64,000 nt of DNA from Streptomyces sp. NBC_01235 (GTDB lineage Bacteria > Actinomycetota > Actinomycetes > Streptomycetales > Streptomycetaceae), in NCBI RefSeq assembly GCF_035989285.1, contig NZ_CP108513.1, forward strand, positions 8,432,001 through 8,496,000. The letters are read 5' to 3'. The notes below the pieces were generated by a model. The model was not told the DNA's origin. It saw nothing but the letters and a program-made list of their open reading frames with translations, and did no database searches. Position numbers and translations under genes: made by a program. Below, one piece after another: positions 51,397 through 60,180 of the stretch; the stretch's first letter is position 1; the number at the start of each line of letters is the position of its first letter.

Positions 51397-52280
51397 CAGT
51401 CGGCCTCCCTCGAAGTCAGCCGGTAGAAGAGGAAGGAGGCCACGCCGAGGATGAGGGCGAGCAGCACCGACAGGGTCGCGGCGTAGTGGTAGTTGCCGGC
51501 GTTGAACGCCTGGTTGTAGATGATCATGATCGGCGTGAAGCTGTCGTTCACCGTCTGCGGGGTGACGTTCCTGAACAGCGCCGGCTCGTTGAAGATCTGC
51601 AGCATCTGGATGATGGACAGCAGACCGGTCAGGACGAGCGCGCCGCGCACGTACGGGACCTTGATGCTGCGCGCGATCCGCAGCTCGGAGGCCCCGTCGA
51701 GCCGGGCGGCCTCGAACAGCTCGCGGGGCACGGCCTGCAGCGCCGAGTAGATGATCACCATGTTGTAGCCGATGCCGTGCCAGGTGAGCAGGTTGCCGAT
51801 GGACGGCCAGACCATGGATGGCGTGAAGAAGTTCCAGTCGAACCCGAACAGCTTGCCCAGCGGGGTCAGCGGACCGACGTCGGGGCTGTAGAGGTTGATC
51901 CACACGATCGCCGCGACCACCCCCGGGATCATGTACGGGACCAGGAGCAGGATCCGGAACCGGCCGGCCGCGCGCGAGGTGAGCGTGTCCAGGAGCAGCG
52001 CCAGTACCAGGCTGATGAACAGCATCACCGGGATCTGCACGCAGGCGAACAGCACCACGCGCAGGATGGAGCTCAGGAACGCCGAGTCCGTCAGGCCCTG
52101 CTGGTAGTTGTCGAAGCCGGAGAACTCCTCCGTGGCGCCGCCCAGACCGAGCCCGGACTGCTGCGTGCGGAACAGGGACTGGTAGACGGCGTAGCCGATC
52201 GGGACCAGGTAGAGAAACACGAAGCCGAGCTGGAAGGGCACCGTGAAGGCGGCACCCTTCCAGCGCAGGGAGCGAATCAT
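51396..52280 (-). CDS. Sugar ABC transporter permease, MalF type (GH43 operon)
   Basis: A 294-aa permease with six hydrophobic segments (QLGFVFLYLVPIGYAVYQSL first) and the EAA loop RELFEAARLDGASELRIARS-IKVPYVRG. It starts 10 bp after the binding-protein stop and overlaps the next permease. It forms the heterodimeric channel with that protein. Confidence 0.95.
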   Translation of the reverse strand: MIRSLRWKGAAFTVPFQLGFVFLYLVPIGYAVYQSLFRTQQSGLGLGGATEEFSGFDNYQQGLTDSAFLSSILRVVLFACVQIPVMLFISLVLALLLDTLTSRAAGRFRILLLVPYMIPGVVAAIVWINLYSPDVGPLTPLGKLFGFDWNFFTPSMVWPSIGNLLTWHGIGYNMVIIYSALQAVPRELFEAARLDGASELRIARSIKVPYVRGALVLTGLLSIIQMLQIFNEPALFRNVTPQTVNDSFTPIMIIYNQAFNAGNYHYAATLSVLLALILGVASFLFYRLTSREAD

Positions 52281-52290
52281 CGAGTCTGCC

Positions 52291-53628
52291 TCAGCCCTTG
52301 ACGCTGATGCCGCGGGACTTCAGGTCGTTGACCGTCCACTGCTGCATGTGCGCGAGGAGGTCGGTGACCTTCTGCTCCTTGCTGACGACCTTGCCCCAAC
52401 CCGCCTGCAGCTCGGTGAACATCGCGGTCCAGTCCGGGCCGAAGGCCCAGTCGGTGGTGACGGTTCCCAGGCTGTCCTTCACGACCTGCTGGGCCGGCTG
52501 GTAGTTCGTACCGAGCAGCTTCTGGGAGATCGCCTCGCCGACGTAGGAGTTGCTGTCGGCCAGCGCGGGCATCACGCCGTTGCCGGTGGTCGGGCTCGCC
52601 ATCGTCTTGACCGCGCCGGTGTCGGTGGACATCCACAGCGCCGCCTCGGCGGCCTGCTTCTGGTTCTCGCACTGCTTGGGCACCAGGGTCACACCACCGC
52701 TCTGGTTGGTGCCGGCCGGGGTCTTGGCCGCCTCACCCGCGAAGGTCGGCCACGGCGTGAGCGCCCACTGGCCGAAGGACTTGGTGAAGTTGTTCACCAT
52801 GCCGGCCATCTGCCAGGTGGAGATCTGGCGGGTCGCGGTGCCGCCGTTGTCGTAGTTGCGCTGGACGGCGGCGTAGTCGGCGAAGGAGAGCTTGGAGTTG
52901 AGGTCGTTGTCGATGATGTCCTGGATCACCTTCGCGGCCTTGAGAGTGCCCTCGTCCTGGAAGTTCACCTTCCAGGAGTTGCCGTCGACGGAGTACCAGT
53001 GCGCCCCGGCCTGCATGGCGAGCACCTCCAGGGTGCTGGGGTCCTCACCGGCGTAGTTGGTGATCTTGACGTTGTGCTTCTTCAGCTCCTTGCCCGCGGC
53101 GATGAACTCGTCCCAGGTCGTGGGCGCCTTGAGGCCGTACTTGGTGAAGATGTCCGTGCGGTAGATGGTGAACGCGGGTGCCGAACTGGTCGGCACGCCG
53201 TAGACCTTGCCCTGCACCTGCCCGGCGGCCCAGGACCCGGTGTTGAACTTGGCCTTGCTCGACTCGACGTACTTCGTGATGTCGGCGAGCGCGTCCTGCG
53301 AGACCCAGCTCGTCACGTATTCGGCGGTGTTCTGCACCAGGCAGGGGGCGTTCTTCGCCTTGACCGCGTTGGTCAGCTGCTTCTGCATGGTGAGCTGGTC
53401 GGTGACCTTGGTGTACTTGAGCTGGACGTCCTTGTGGGAGGCGTTGAACGCCTTGACGACCGCCTCCTGTCCGTTGGCCCAGCCCCAGAATTCGAGGGTG
53501 ACCGGACCGGACGACTTCGAGGACGAGTCATCGTCCCCGGACCCGCCGCAAGCGGTGAGTAGACCTGTCAGCGCGAATCCCGCAACGGCGGCGCGGGCGA
53601 ACCTTCTCCGGGGGCTGGTGGAGTTCAT
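52291..53628 (-). CDS. Sugar-binding lipoprotein of the GH43 operon
   Basis: A 445-aa family-1 extracellular binding protein. The signal peptide ends in the lipobox LLTACG, then a Ser/Asp-rich linker and SGPVTLEFWGWANGQEAVVK, the classic start of the mature domain. ATG 53628 (MNSTSPRRRF) has an aaagga box 11 nt upstream; an open frame upstream lacks any start with an RBS. It is the first gene of the operon; promoter and operator lie upstream. Confidence 0.94.
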   Translation of the reverse strand: MNSTSPRRRFARAAVAGFALTGLLTACGGSGDDDSSSKSSGPVTLEFWGWANGQEAVVKAFNASHKDVQLKYTKVTDQLTMQKQLTNAVKAKNAPCLVQNTAEYVTSWVSQDALADITKYVESSKAKFNTGSWAAGQVQGKVYGVPTSSAPAFTIYRTDIFTKYGLKAPTTWDEFIAAGKELKKHNVKITNYAGEDPSTLEVLAMQAGAHWYSVDGNSWKVNFQDEGTLKAAKVIQDIIDNDLNSKLSFADYAAVQRNYDNGGTATRQISTWQMAGMVNNFTKSFGQWALTPWPTFAGEAAKTPAGTNQSGGVTLVPKQCENQKQAAEAALWMSTDTGAVKTMASPTTGNGVMPALADSNSYVGEAISQKLLGTNYQPAQQVVKDSLGTVTTDWAFGPDWTAMFTELQAGWGKVVSKEQKVTDLLAHMQQWTVNDLKSRGISVKG

Positions 53629-53753
53629 CTGACCGTGATCCTTTGGGAAGTAGGCCTCGGAAACGAGGAACGGCGGCTCGGTACTGGCCAGGAACGGCGG
53701 CCGGAGGACATCGGCTCGCGGTTGCGGGGGGTTCGGCCAAAGCGGAAGCTGTA

Positions 53754-53765
53754 GTAACCGGTTGC
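53754..53765. promoter_or_regulatory. LacI-type operator (AACCGGTT core) before the GH43 operon
   Basis: gtaaccggttgc contains the palindrome AACCGGTT, located 5-10 bp downstream of a -10-like TACGGT, where a bound repressor would block transcription. The same core occurs twice before the second sugar operon. Confidence 0.65.
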
Positions 53766-53769
53766 TTGG

Positions 53770-53799
53770 ACCGTAGGACGGCCGCTCCGCCCATAGCAA
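53770..53799 (-). promoter_or_regulatory. Putative promoter of the GH43 ABC operon
   Basis: On the minus strand TTGCTA (53799-53794) and TACGGT (53775-53770) are separated by 18 bp. The match to -35/-10 is moderate, but the operator directly downstream supports it. Confidence 0.45.
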
Positions 53800-53997
53800 G
53801 AGGTAGGCGGAAACTTGTTACGACTGCTGATCCGTGGGGTGAAGTTCCAGGGAACGTCGCCTACGGTGAATCAGGCGGAATCTGCGCAGGTCAGAGGTGA
53901 TGCGCAGGGGCCTTCAGGACTCCTGGCGGGCACCGCTCAAGCGCTCGGCGAGGTCGGCAAATACCTGCGGAAAACGGTTTCGTAACGTAATCACAGC

Positions 53998-55092
53998 TCA
54001 CCCGCTCACATGGCGAGGCGGAGGCTGCACCGAGTCGCGTACGACGACATGGGTGCCCAGCACGAGGTGCTCGCTGTCGCCGCTCCTGCGGCTGCCCGAG
54101 CCGCCTTCGCGCCGGTCGGCGACCGCGCGCAGGGCGACGCGGCCCATCTCCTCGTACGGGACGTGCACGGTGGTCAGCTGGGGGGTGAGCTGGGAGGCCA
54201 GCGGGATGTCGTCGTAGCCGACGATCGACACGTCCTCCGGGACGCGCAGGCCCGCCGAGCGCAGCGCCTGCATGGCTCCGGCCGCGACGATGTCGGTCCC
54301 GGCGAGCACGGCGGTGAAGTCGGGTGTCTCGTGCAGGGCCGTCTCGACGGCCGCGTACCCGTGCTCGTCGTCGTACGGACCGTGCCGCACCAGGCCCGGG
54401 TCGAACGGCACCCCGTACGCCTCGAAGGCCCGCCGGGCGCCCTTCAGCCTGCTCTGCGCCGTGGTCAGCCCGGCGGGGCCGGGCAGCACCAGGACCCGCC
54501 GGTGGCCCGCGGACAGCAGATGGCTGGCCATGGCGTAGGCGCCGGACTCGTTGTCGTAGTCGACCGTCGTGGCCGGTACGTCGCCCTCCAGAGGCGGCCT
54601 GCCGACCAGGACCAGGTGCGAGCCGGCCGCGTCCAGGGAGCGGGCGAAGCGGGCCATGCGCAGCTGGTACTCCTCGTAGTCGTAGGCGCCGCCGAGCAGG
54701 ACCACCGCGGCGACACCCTGCTGGCGCATCATGTTCACCAGGGCGAGCTCGCGTTCCGGGTCGTCGCCGGTGGTGCCCACCAGGGAGAGCCATCCGCGCA
54801 GTGTGGCGGCGCCCTCGACGCCCTTGGCCACGTGGGCGAAGGCGGCGCCGGTGATGTTGTTGAGGAGGATCGCGACCGTCGGGGTGCCGCCGCCGGCCAG
54901 GGAGCGGGCGTGGGCGTTGGTGACGTAGTCCAGGTCGCGGACGACCTTCATCACCCGGCGGCGCAGTTCTTCCGAGACCGGGTAGTTGCCGGACAGCACG
55001 CGCGACACGCTCGCCACGGACACGCCCGCGCGCTCCGCCACGTCACGGATGGTCGACCGTCCGGCGTCCGTGCTCGTCTTGCGCTGACTCAC
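53998..55092 (-). CDS. LacI-family repressor (between the two sugar operons)
   Basis: A 364-aa regulator. The helix-turn-helix is IRDVAERAGVSVASVSRVLS (about 17-36), with hinge DYVTNAHARSLAGG, and a periplasmic-binding-like ligand domain ends near VSIVGYDDIPLASQLTPQLT. GTG 55092 has aaggag about 9 nt upstream. It lies between the two operons that share the AACCGGTT core, so it is the best candidate for their common repressor. The ligand is probably a breakdown sugar. Confidence 0.94.
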   Translation of the reverse strand: MSQRKTSTDAGRSTIRDVAERAGVSVASVSRVLSGNYPVSEELRRRVMKVVRDLDYVTNAHARSLAGGGTPTVAILLNNITGAAFAHVAKGVEGAATLRGWLSLVGTTGDDPERELALVNMMRQQGVAAVVLLGGAYDYEEYQLRMARFARSLDAAGSHLVLVGRPPLEGDVPATTVDYDNESGAYAMASHLLSAGHRRVLVLPGPAGLTTAQSRLKGARRAFEAYGVPFDPGLVRHGPYDDEHGYAAVETALHETPDFTAVLAGTDIVAAGAMQALRSAGLRVPEDVSIVGYDDIPLASQLTPQLTTVHVPYEEMGRVALRAVADRREGGSGSRRSGDSEHLVLGTHVVVRDSVQPPPRHVSG

Positions 55093-55306
55093 CGTGCTGG
55101 CTCCTTCGCCGTCGTGGTCCGCCCGCCGGGGAGGCCCAGGCCGCCGGTCCCCTCGGCGGTGCGGAAACGGTATCCCATCGTTCCTCCAGGTGGGGGAGCC
55201 TGTGGACAGCGGACGGCGAGGGCCGCGGAACAGGGCTTTTGGCCACGTGCCGGCCACCGGTGAGCCGAAGGTGCGTGCCGGCCGGGACGCCCGGGCGGCG
55301 CCTGCA

Positions 55307-56320
55307 TCACGCGACCCGGGCCAGGTCCGCGTGCCGTACCTCGTGGGCCAGGGGCAGGCCCTGCGCCAGGCGCTCCAGTTCCTCGACGACGATGCGGCCG
55401 AGCCGCTCCAGTTCGTTGCCGAGGGAGCCCGCGATGTGCGGGGTGAGGAAGACGTTGGGCAGCCGGTACAGGGGGGAGTCGGCGGGCAGCGGTTCGGGCT
55501 CGGTGACGTCCAGGACCGCGTGCAGCCGACCGGAGAGCAGCTCGTCGGTGAGGGCGACGTGGTCGACCAGGGCACCCCGGGAGGTGTTGATCACCAGGCC
55601 GCCGTCACGGATCAGCGCGAGCCGCGCGCGGTCGAGCATGTGGTGGGTCTCGGGGATGTCGGGGGCGTGCAGGCTGACGATGTCGCTGTGTCGCAGCAGA
55701 TCCTCCAGGGAGAGGAGCTGGGCGCCGAGCTCGGCGGCCTCGGCCGCGTCGACGTACGGATCGTGGAGGAAGGCCTCGAAGTCGTAGGGGCGCAACAGCT
55801 CCAGGAGGCGGCGGCCCACACGTGAGGCCCCGATGACGCCGACGCGGCGGCCGAGGTTGCCGGTGGACGCGGTCTCGGCGGGGGTGGGGTAGGCGTGGGT
55901 GCGGCGGAAGCGCTCCCGGTGGCCGAAGGCGTCCTTCCCGGCGAGCAGGATCATGGCCAGGGTGTATTCGGCGACGGGTACGGCGTTGCCGGTGACCGCG
56001 CTGGAGACGGCGACGCCGTGCTTCCACAGGGCGTCGCCGACGAGGGAGCGGACCGAGCCCGCCGCGTGCAGGACCGTGCGCAGCCCGGGTGCCGCGGTGA
56101 GCGCTTCCGCGTCGAGGTGGGGGCAGCCCCAGCCGGTGATCAGGACCTCGGCGGCGGCCAGCGCGGGCCCGGCGGCCGGGTCGGCGAAGTCCCGTACGAC
56201 GAGCGCGGGGTCGATGTCGGCCGTTTGCCGCAGGCGGGCCAGGAGCGGCGCCGGGAACAGCAGGGGGAGATGCACCGGATCCATGGCGAACACGGCCCTG
56301 GGCAGCTGGGCGCTGGGCAT
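55307..56320 (-). CDS. D-2-hydroxyacid dehydrogenase family protein
   Basis: A 337-aa NAD-dependent dehydrogenase. The Rossmann motif is RRVGVIGASRVGRRLLELL (about 153-171). The catalytic residues are visible: Arg in INTSRGALVD, Glu in VLDVTEPEPLP and His in LTPHIAGSLGNEL. It could reduce or oxidise a 2-keto acid arising in uronic or aldonic acid metabolism, fitting the neighbouring polysaccharide genes. It lies upstream of and in the same direction as the LacI gene 53998, with a 214-bp gap. Confidence 0.92.
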   Translation of the reverse strand: MPSAQLPRAVFAMDPVHLPLLFPAPLLARLRQTADIDPALVVRDFADPAAGPALAAAEVLITGWGCPHLDAEALTAAPGLRTVLHAAGSVRSLVGDALWKHGVAVSSAVTGNAVPVAEYTLAMILLAGKDAFGHRERFRRTHAYPTPAETASTGNLGRRVGVIGASRVGRRLLELLRPYDFEAFLHDPYVDAAEAAELGAQLLSLEDLLRHSDIVSLHAPDIPETHHMLDRARLALIRDGGLVINTSRGALVDHVALTDELLSGRLHAVLDVTEPEPLPADSPLYRLPNVFLTPHIAGSLGNELERLGRIVVEELERLAQGLPLAHEVRHADLARVA

Positions 56321-56512
56321 GACACTCCTGAGTGCGTAGGAAACATTTTCTGAAAGCGTCTTCTACCGTAGATCTGCTCTAGAGCCGGGGTCAATCGGTG
56401 GGGTGGATCGCCGGGGCGGAAATCCTTTCGGGCCGCTTCGTGGGCAAAGGGGCACCTCAGCACGGGAGTTGGGGGACTGCGGCGGGGTGTGCGGGCGGGC
56501 CTCGGGGAGCGA

Positions 56513-56524
56513 GAAACATGTTTC
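56513..56524. promoter_or_regulatory. Perfect 12-bp palindrome GAAACATGTTTC
   Basis: A LacI/GntR-like perfect palindrome in the middle of the divergent region. It differs from the AACCGGTT sites, so it might bind another regulator. Confidence 0.45.
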
Positions 56525-56570
56525 CGTCGTCGAGGCGGGGGCCGAGAGGCGGAGGCGGAGCTGCCGTCAC

Positions 56571-56578
56571 AACCGGTT
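56571..56578. promoter_or_regulatory. AACCGGTT site, distal
   Basis: cacAACCGGTTgcc, 250 bp upstream of the stronger 18-bp site. The spacing would allow DNA looping by a LacI-type tetramer. Confidence 0.45.
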
Positions 56579-56820
56579 GCCGAGGGAGCGTGGAGGCGGC
56601 GTTCACCGGTGCGGGCCGGCGAAATCTTCGAACGGCGGGTCACCGTGCGGATTTGGTGGCCGAACTGGCGATCACCACAGGTCAGAAGGGTTTTTCCGGG
56701 ATTCCGGAGACCGTTCTCCGGCGCGTCTGCGGCGCAGTGGGCACGGGCGCAGAGTTTTCGAAAGTCTGCGCAGGCTCTTGACGCGCCATCGAGACCGACA
56801 CAAGCTCTGGCCACCCGCTC

Positions 56821-56838
56821 GTAGCAACCGGTTGCTAC
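56821..56838. promoter_or_regulatory. 18-bp perfect palindromic operator before the second sugar operon
   Basis: gtagcaaccggttgctac is an exact palindrome with the AACCGGTT core, placed about 15 bp after the putative -10 (56801-56806) and 91 bp before the start of the binding-protein gene. It is the strongest operator candidate of the locus. Confidence 0.7.
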
Positions 56839-56928
56839 TTGTTACTACGGCGAGTCTGTCGCGATCCCGCGTTCGTGTCCTCCCGGATCGCCCGAACTCG
56901 TATCCCCGAACCAGAAGGCGAGGCCCCC

Positions 56929-58278
56929 ATGCGCTCCCATGCCGGTGCCCCTCCCAGCCGCCGCCGCTTCCTCGCTCTGTCGGCCGGTGGCGCCGTGGCC
57001 GGTGCGACGGCGCTGAGCGGCTGTGCGATGCAGGTGTCGAGCGGGGTCGGTGGATCCGGTGAGAACGTCACCGTGATGGTCAACTCCGGAGACATCCTCC
57101 CGGAGCAGGTCCAGCAGGCCAAGAAGGACCTCGGCATCAAGATCAGTTTGGTGAAGTACGACATCACCAAACTGATCGCGATGCTCACCAGCGGCAATCC
57201 GCCCGACCTGGTGCGCGGCGTCGGGGCTGTGGACTCGCCGTTCTTCGCGGCGCGGGACGTGGCCGAGGAACTGGACCCCTACTTCGCCCGGAGCAGCGTC
57301 CTCAAGCTGGACGACCTGGACCCCGTCAACGACCTGTGGCGCTACGACGGCCGTGCCCAGGGCAAGGGCCCGCGCTACGGCATGGCGAAGGACTTCTCCC
57401 AGGACTCCATGTACTGGTACAACACCGCGGCCTTCGACAAGGGCGGTGTCGACTACCCCTCGGAGACCGAGCCGGTCACGTACGAGGAGTGGCTGGACAC
57501 CGCCAAGCACCTCGTGCAGCGCAGGAGGGGCCAGACCACCGTCTTCGGTGGCAGCTACGGCGGCCTCACCCGGGCCACGCTTCTGGCGACCATGACGGCG
57601 TCCGCCGGAGGCAGCCTCTTCAGCGACGACTTCTCCCGGGTCGACTTCACCACCCCCGAGGCTCGCAAGGCCCTGGCCTGGTACATCGACTACTGCAGGA
57701 CCAAGGTCGGGCCGAGCCTCGTCCAGCCCGACCCCAACGGCTGGGACGGGCCCACCTACCAGGCCGGGCGGTTGGCCATGTCGAACTCCGGTTACTGGAT
57801 GGGCGGCATGATCGGCGCCGACAAGAAACTGGCGGAGGTGTCCCGCCTGGCACCCGCCCCGGTCTTCGCGGGCGGCCCGCGGATCAGCGCCTGCCAGGGC
57901 GGCACCGGCCTGTGGATGCCGCGCGGAGCGAAGAACAAGGACGCCGCATGGCGGGTCTTCGAGTGGTTCTTCGGCGAGGAGCCGGCCAAGGCGCGCGCCT
58001 CCGGAGGCTGGGGCATCCCCACCCTGAAGTCGATGCGCTCGCTGATGCCGGCCCAGGAGGACTACCAGAAGCGCGTGCTGAAGGCGCAGGAGAACGAGCT
58101 GAAGCACTTCTCGGTGGTCTCCTTCACCCCCTACTCCAGGGCAGACGCGGTCGACGCCCTCTTCAACCAGATCGCCCCCGCCGCGATGAACGGCCAGATC
58201 TCCGTCGACACTCTCGCCGGGCGCCTGAACTCGGCCATCAACGAGCAGCTGAAGCGCGGTAAGGAGCAAGTGGGATGA
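56929..58278 (+). CDS. Sugar-binding lipoprotein of the second ABC operon (Tat-like signal)
   Basis: A 449-aa extracellular binding protein. The signal carries twin arginines (SRRRFLALSAGG) and ends in a lipobox (LSGC, about residue 31-34), suggesting Tat export followed by lipidation. The mature part (NVTVMVNSGDILPEQVQQAK, and later LVQPDPNGWDGPTYQAGRLA) matches family-1 sugar-binding proteins. It starts at ATG 56929 behind the 18-bp operator and overlaps the next gene by 4 bp. It likely binds oligosaccharides from the secreted enzymes downstream. Confidence 0.93.
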   Translation: MRSHAGAPPSRRRFLALSAGGAVAGATALSGCAMQVSSGVGGSGENVTVMVNSGDILPEQVQQAKKDLGIKISLVKYDITKLIAMLTSGNPPDLVRGVGAVDSPFFAARDVAEELDPYFARSSVLKLDDLDPVNDLWRYDGRAQGKGPRYGMAKDFSQDSMYWYNTAAFDKGGVDYPSETEPVTYEEWLDTAKHLVQRRRGQTTVFGGSYGGLTRATLLATMTASAGGSLFSDDFSRVDFTTPEARKALAWYIDYCRTKVGPSLVQPDPNGWDGPTYQAGRLAMSNSGYWMGGMIGADKKLAEVSRLAPAPVFAGGPRISACQGGTGLWMPRGAKNKDAAWRVFEWFFGEEPAKARASGGWGIPTLKSMRSLMPAQEDYQKRVLKAQENELKHFSVVSFTPYSRADAVDALFNQIAPAAMNGQISVDTLAGRLNSAINEQLKRGKEQVG

Positions 58279-59273
58279 CGGTCGACCAGGTCTCCTTCGT
58301 CGCGGACCGGCCCGGCGCCGCCGCGAGCGCCGGACGCGCACCGGCCGCCGGCGGGCCGCGGACTTCCATGACCGCGCGCAGGCATCGCGCGTTCTACATG
58401 TTCACCTCGCCCTGGATCATCGGGTTCCTGCTGCTGACCGTCACACCGATGGCGTACGCGCTGTGGCTGAGCTTCACCACGTTCGACGGCATCTCTCCCC
58501 ACTGGAAGTACGTCGGACTCGGCAACTACCGCGAGCTGTTCGCCGATTCCCAGACCTGGGACGCGCTCGGCCGCGCGGGCCTGTTCGCGCTGAGCTCGGT
58601 GCCGCTGTCGATCATCGCGGGGCTCGTCCTCGCCGTCCTGGTCAACCGGCCCATCAAGGCGCGCGGCCTGTTCCGCACCCTGCTCTATCTGCCCGCCGTG
58701 GTGCCGCCGGTGGGCGCGGGCCTCGCCTTCAAGCTTCTCTTCGACCAGAACTCCGGAGCCTCCAACGGCGTCCTGACCTTCCTCGGCATCGACGCCGTGG
58801 GCTGGCTCGCCGACCCCTACGCCCGCTACGTGCTGCTGATGACGGTGCTCTGGGGTGCCGGGAACGTCATGATCATCTCGCTGGCCGGGCTCCAGGACGT
58901 ACCCCGCGAACTCCACGAGGCGGCCCGCATCGACGGGGCGAGCGCCTGGCGTACGTTCCGCAGTATCACCGTGCCGCTGCTGTCGCCCGTCCTGCTCTTC
59001 CAGGCGGTGACCGGAATGATCGCCTCGGTGCAGACCATCATGCCGCTGCTGCTGGCCCCGCTCGGGGACACCAGTGGCATCACCACGGTCCCGCAGTCCA
59101 ACTACCTCTACATGATGCACGTGTTCGCGCAGTACTTCGCGCTCGGCCGCTACGGCTACGCCTCCGCGCTGCTGTGGGTGCTCTTCGTCCTGATCCTCGT
59201 CGTGACCGGACTCATCTTCAAGTTCACGTCCGGCGCGGTGTTCTACAACGTCGACCCGGAGGCGAAGAAGTGA
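58275..59273 (+). CDS. Sugar ABC transporter permease, MalF type (second operon)
   Basis: A 332-aa permease. A variable N-terminus of about 35 residues precedes FYMFTSPWIIGFLLLTVTPM, the typical first helix; the EAA loop is RELHEAARIDGASAWRTFRS-ITVPLLSP. ATG and stop overlap the neighbouring genes. It forms the channel with the next permease. Confidence 0.95.
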   Translation: MTVDQVSFVADRPGAAASAGRAPAAGGPRTSMTARRHRAFYMFTSPWIIGFLLLTVTPMAYALWLSFTTFDGISPHWKYVGLGNYRELFADSQTWDALGRAGLFALSSVPLSIIAGLVLAVLVNRPIKARGLFRTLLYLPAVVPPVGAGLAFKLLFDQNSGASNGVLTFLGIDAVGWLADPYARYVLLMTVLWGAGNVMIISLAGLQDVPRELHEAARIDGASAWRTFRSITVPLLSPVLLFQAVTGMIASVQTIMPLLLAPLGDTSGITTVPQSNYLYMMHVFAQYFALGRYGYASALLWVLFVLILVVTGLIFKFTSGAVFYNVDPEAKK

Positions 59274-60142
59274 CCGCCACCACCCTGCCGCCCAAGTCGT
59301 CGATGACCGACATCCGCGTACGGGTGCGCGTCAGGCGCCTCGTCCTCTACACGGTCCTCGTCGCCGTCACCGGGCTGTTCCTCGGCCCCTTCGGCTGGCT
59401 GATCCTCAGCGGCCTGAAGACCCAGGGCGAACTGGCCGCCTCGCCCGTGCACTGGCTGCCCGACGCCTTCCAGTGGCACAACTTCGCCGACGCCTTCAAC
59501 CAGATCGACTTTCTGGGCTACGCCCGCAACTCCCTGGCCATCGCCCTCATCTACGCCACACTCGTCACCCTCAGCTCCGCCTGGGTCGGCTTCGGCTTCG
59601 CCCGGCTCGACGCGCCCGGCAAGAAGGTGTTGTTCGGCGTCCTGCTCGGCTCGATGATGCTGCCCCAGATGGTCACGCTGCTGCCGACCTACCTGATCTT
59701 CGCCAAGCTCGGCATGGTCGACACGTACTGGCCGTGGGTGCTGTGGGGCCTGTCGGCGGCACCGTATCTGGTCTTCCTCTTCCGGCAGTTCTTCGCGGCC
59801 ATGCCGCGCGAGCTGGAGGAGGCCGCGATCGTCGACGGCTGCGGATACACATCGATCTTCTGGCGGATCTTCCTGCCGCAGTCCTGGCCCGTGCTGTCCG
59901 CGAGCTTCATCATCGCCTTCACCTGGACCTGGGGCGACTACATCGCCCCGCAGCTCCTGCTGTCCACCGACCGCACCACGCTCGCCGTCGCCGTGATGAC
60001 CACCTACGTCAGCCAGGCCGGCACGCCCGTCCCCGAGCTTCAGGCCGCCGCCTCCGTCATGTACGTGGTCCCGATCCTGCTCATCTTCCTCATCGCCCAG
60101 CGCGGCTTCGTCGCCGGGATGTCGACCTCCGGTCTCAAGTAA
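59270..60142 (+). CDS. Sugar ABC transporter permease, MalG type (second operon)
   Basis: A 290-aa permease starting at a GTG overlapping the previous stop. Six helices are visible (YTVLVAVTGLFLGPFGWLIL first), and the EAA loop is RELEEAAIVDGCGYTSIFWR-IFLPQSWP. It ends GFVAGMSTSGLK, as is common. No ATPase gene is present in this operon either. Confidence 0.95.
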   Translation: MTATTLPPKSSMTDIRVRVRVRRLVLYTVLVAVTGLFLGPFGWLILSGLKTQGELAASPVHWLPDAFQWHNFADAFNQIDFLGYARNSLAIALIYATLVTLSSAWVGFGFARLDAPGKKVLFGVLLGSMMLPQMVTLLPTYLIFAKLGMVDTYWPWVLWGLSAAPYLVFLFRQFFAAMPRELEEAAIVDGCGYTSIFWRIFLPQSWPVLSASFIIAFTWTWGDYIAPQLLLSTDRTTLAVAVMTTYVSQAGTPVPELQAAASVMYVVPILLIFLIAQRGFVAGMSTSGLK

Positions 60143-60180
60143 CCGTCTCACCAGCCCCCGTTTATCGAAGGAACAGCCCC

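Larger units (their letters stand above)
53629..53997. other. Control region of the GH43 ABC operon
   Basis: 369 bp between the operon and the LacI gene 53998. It carries a promoter-like pair (53770-53799), an AACCGGTT operator (53754-53765) and a weaker site gaaaacggtttcg (about 53969-53981). No gene is supported. Confidence 0.6.
56321..56928. other. 608-bp control region between the dehydrogenase and the second sugar operon
   Basis: Open frames here have no recognisable product. The region carries several palindromes: GAAACATGTTTC (56513-56524), AACCGGTT (56571-56578) and an 18-bp perfect palindrome (56821-56838). A -35-like TTGACG (56778-56783) and a weak -10 CAAGCT (56801-56806) stand just before the last site. 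It is an unusually dense regulatory region. Confidence 0.6.
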
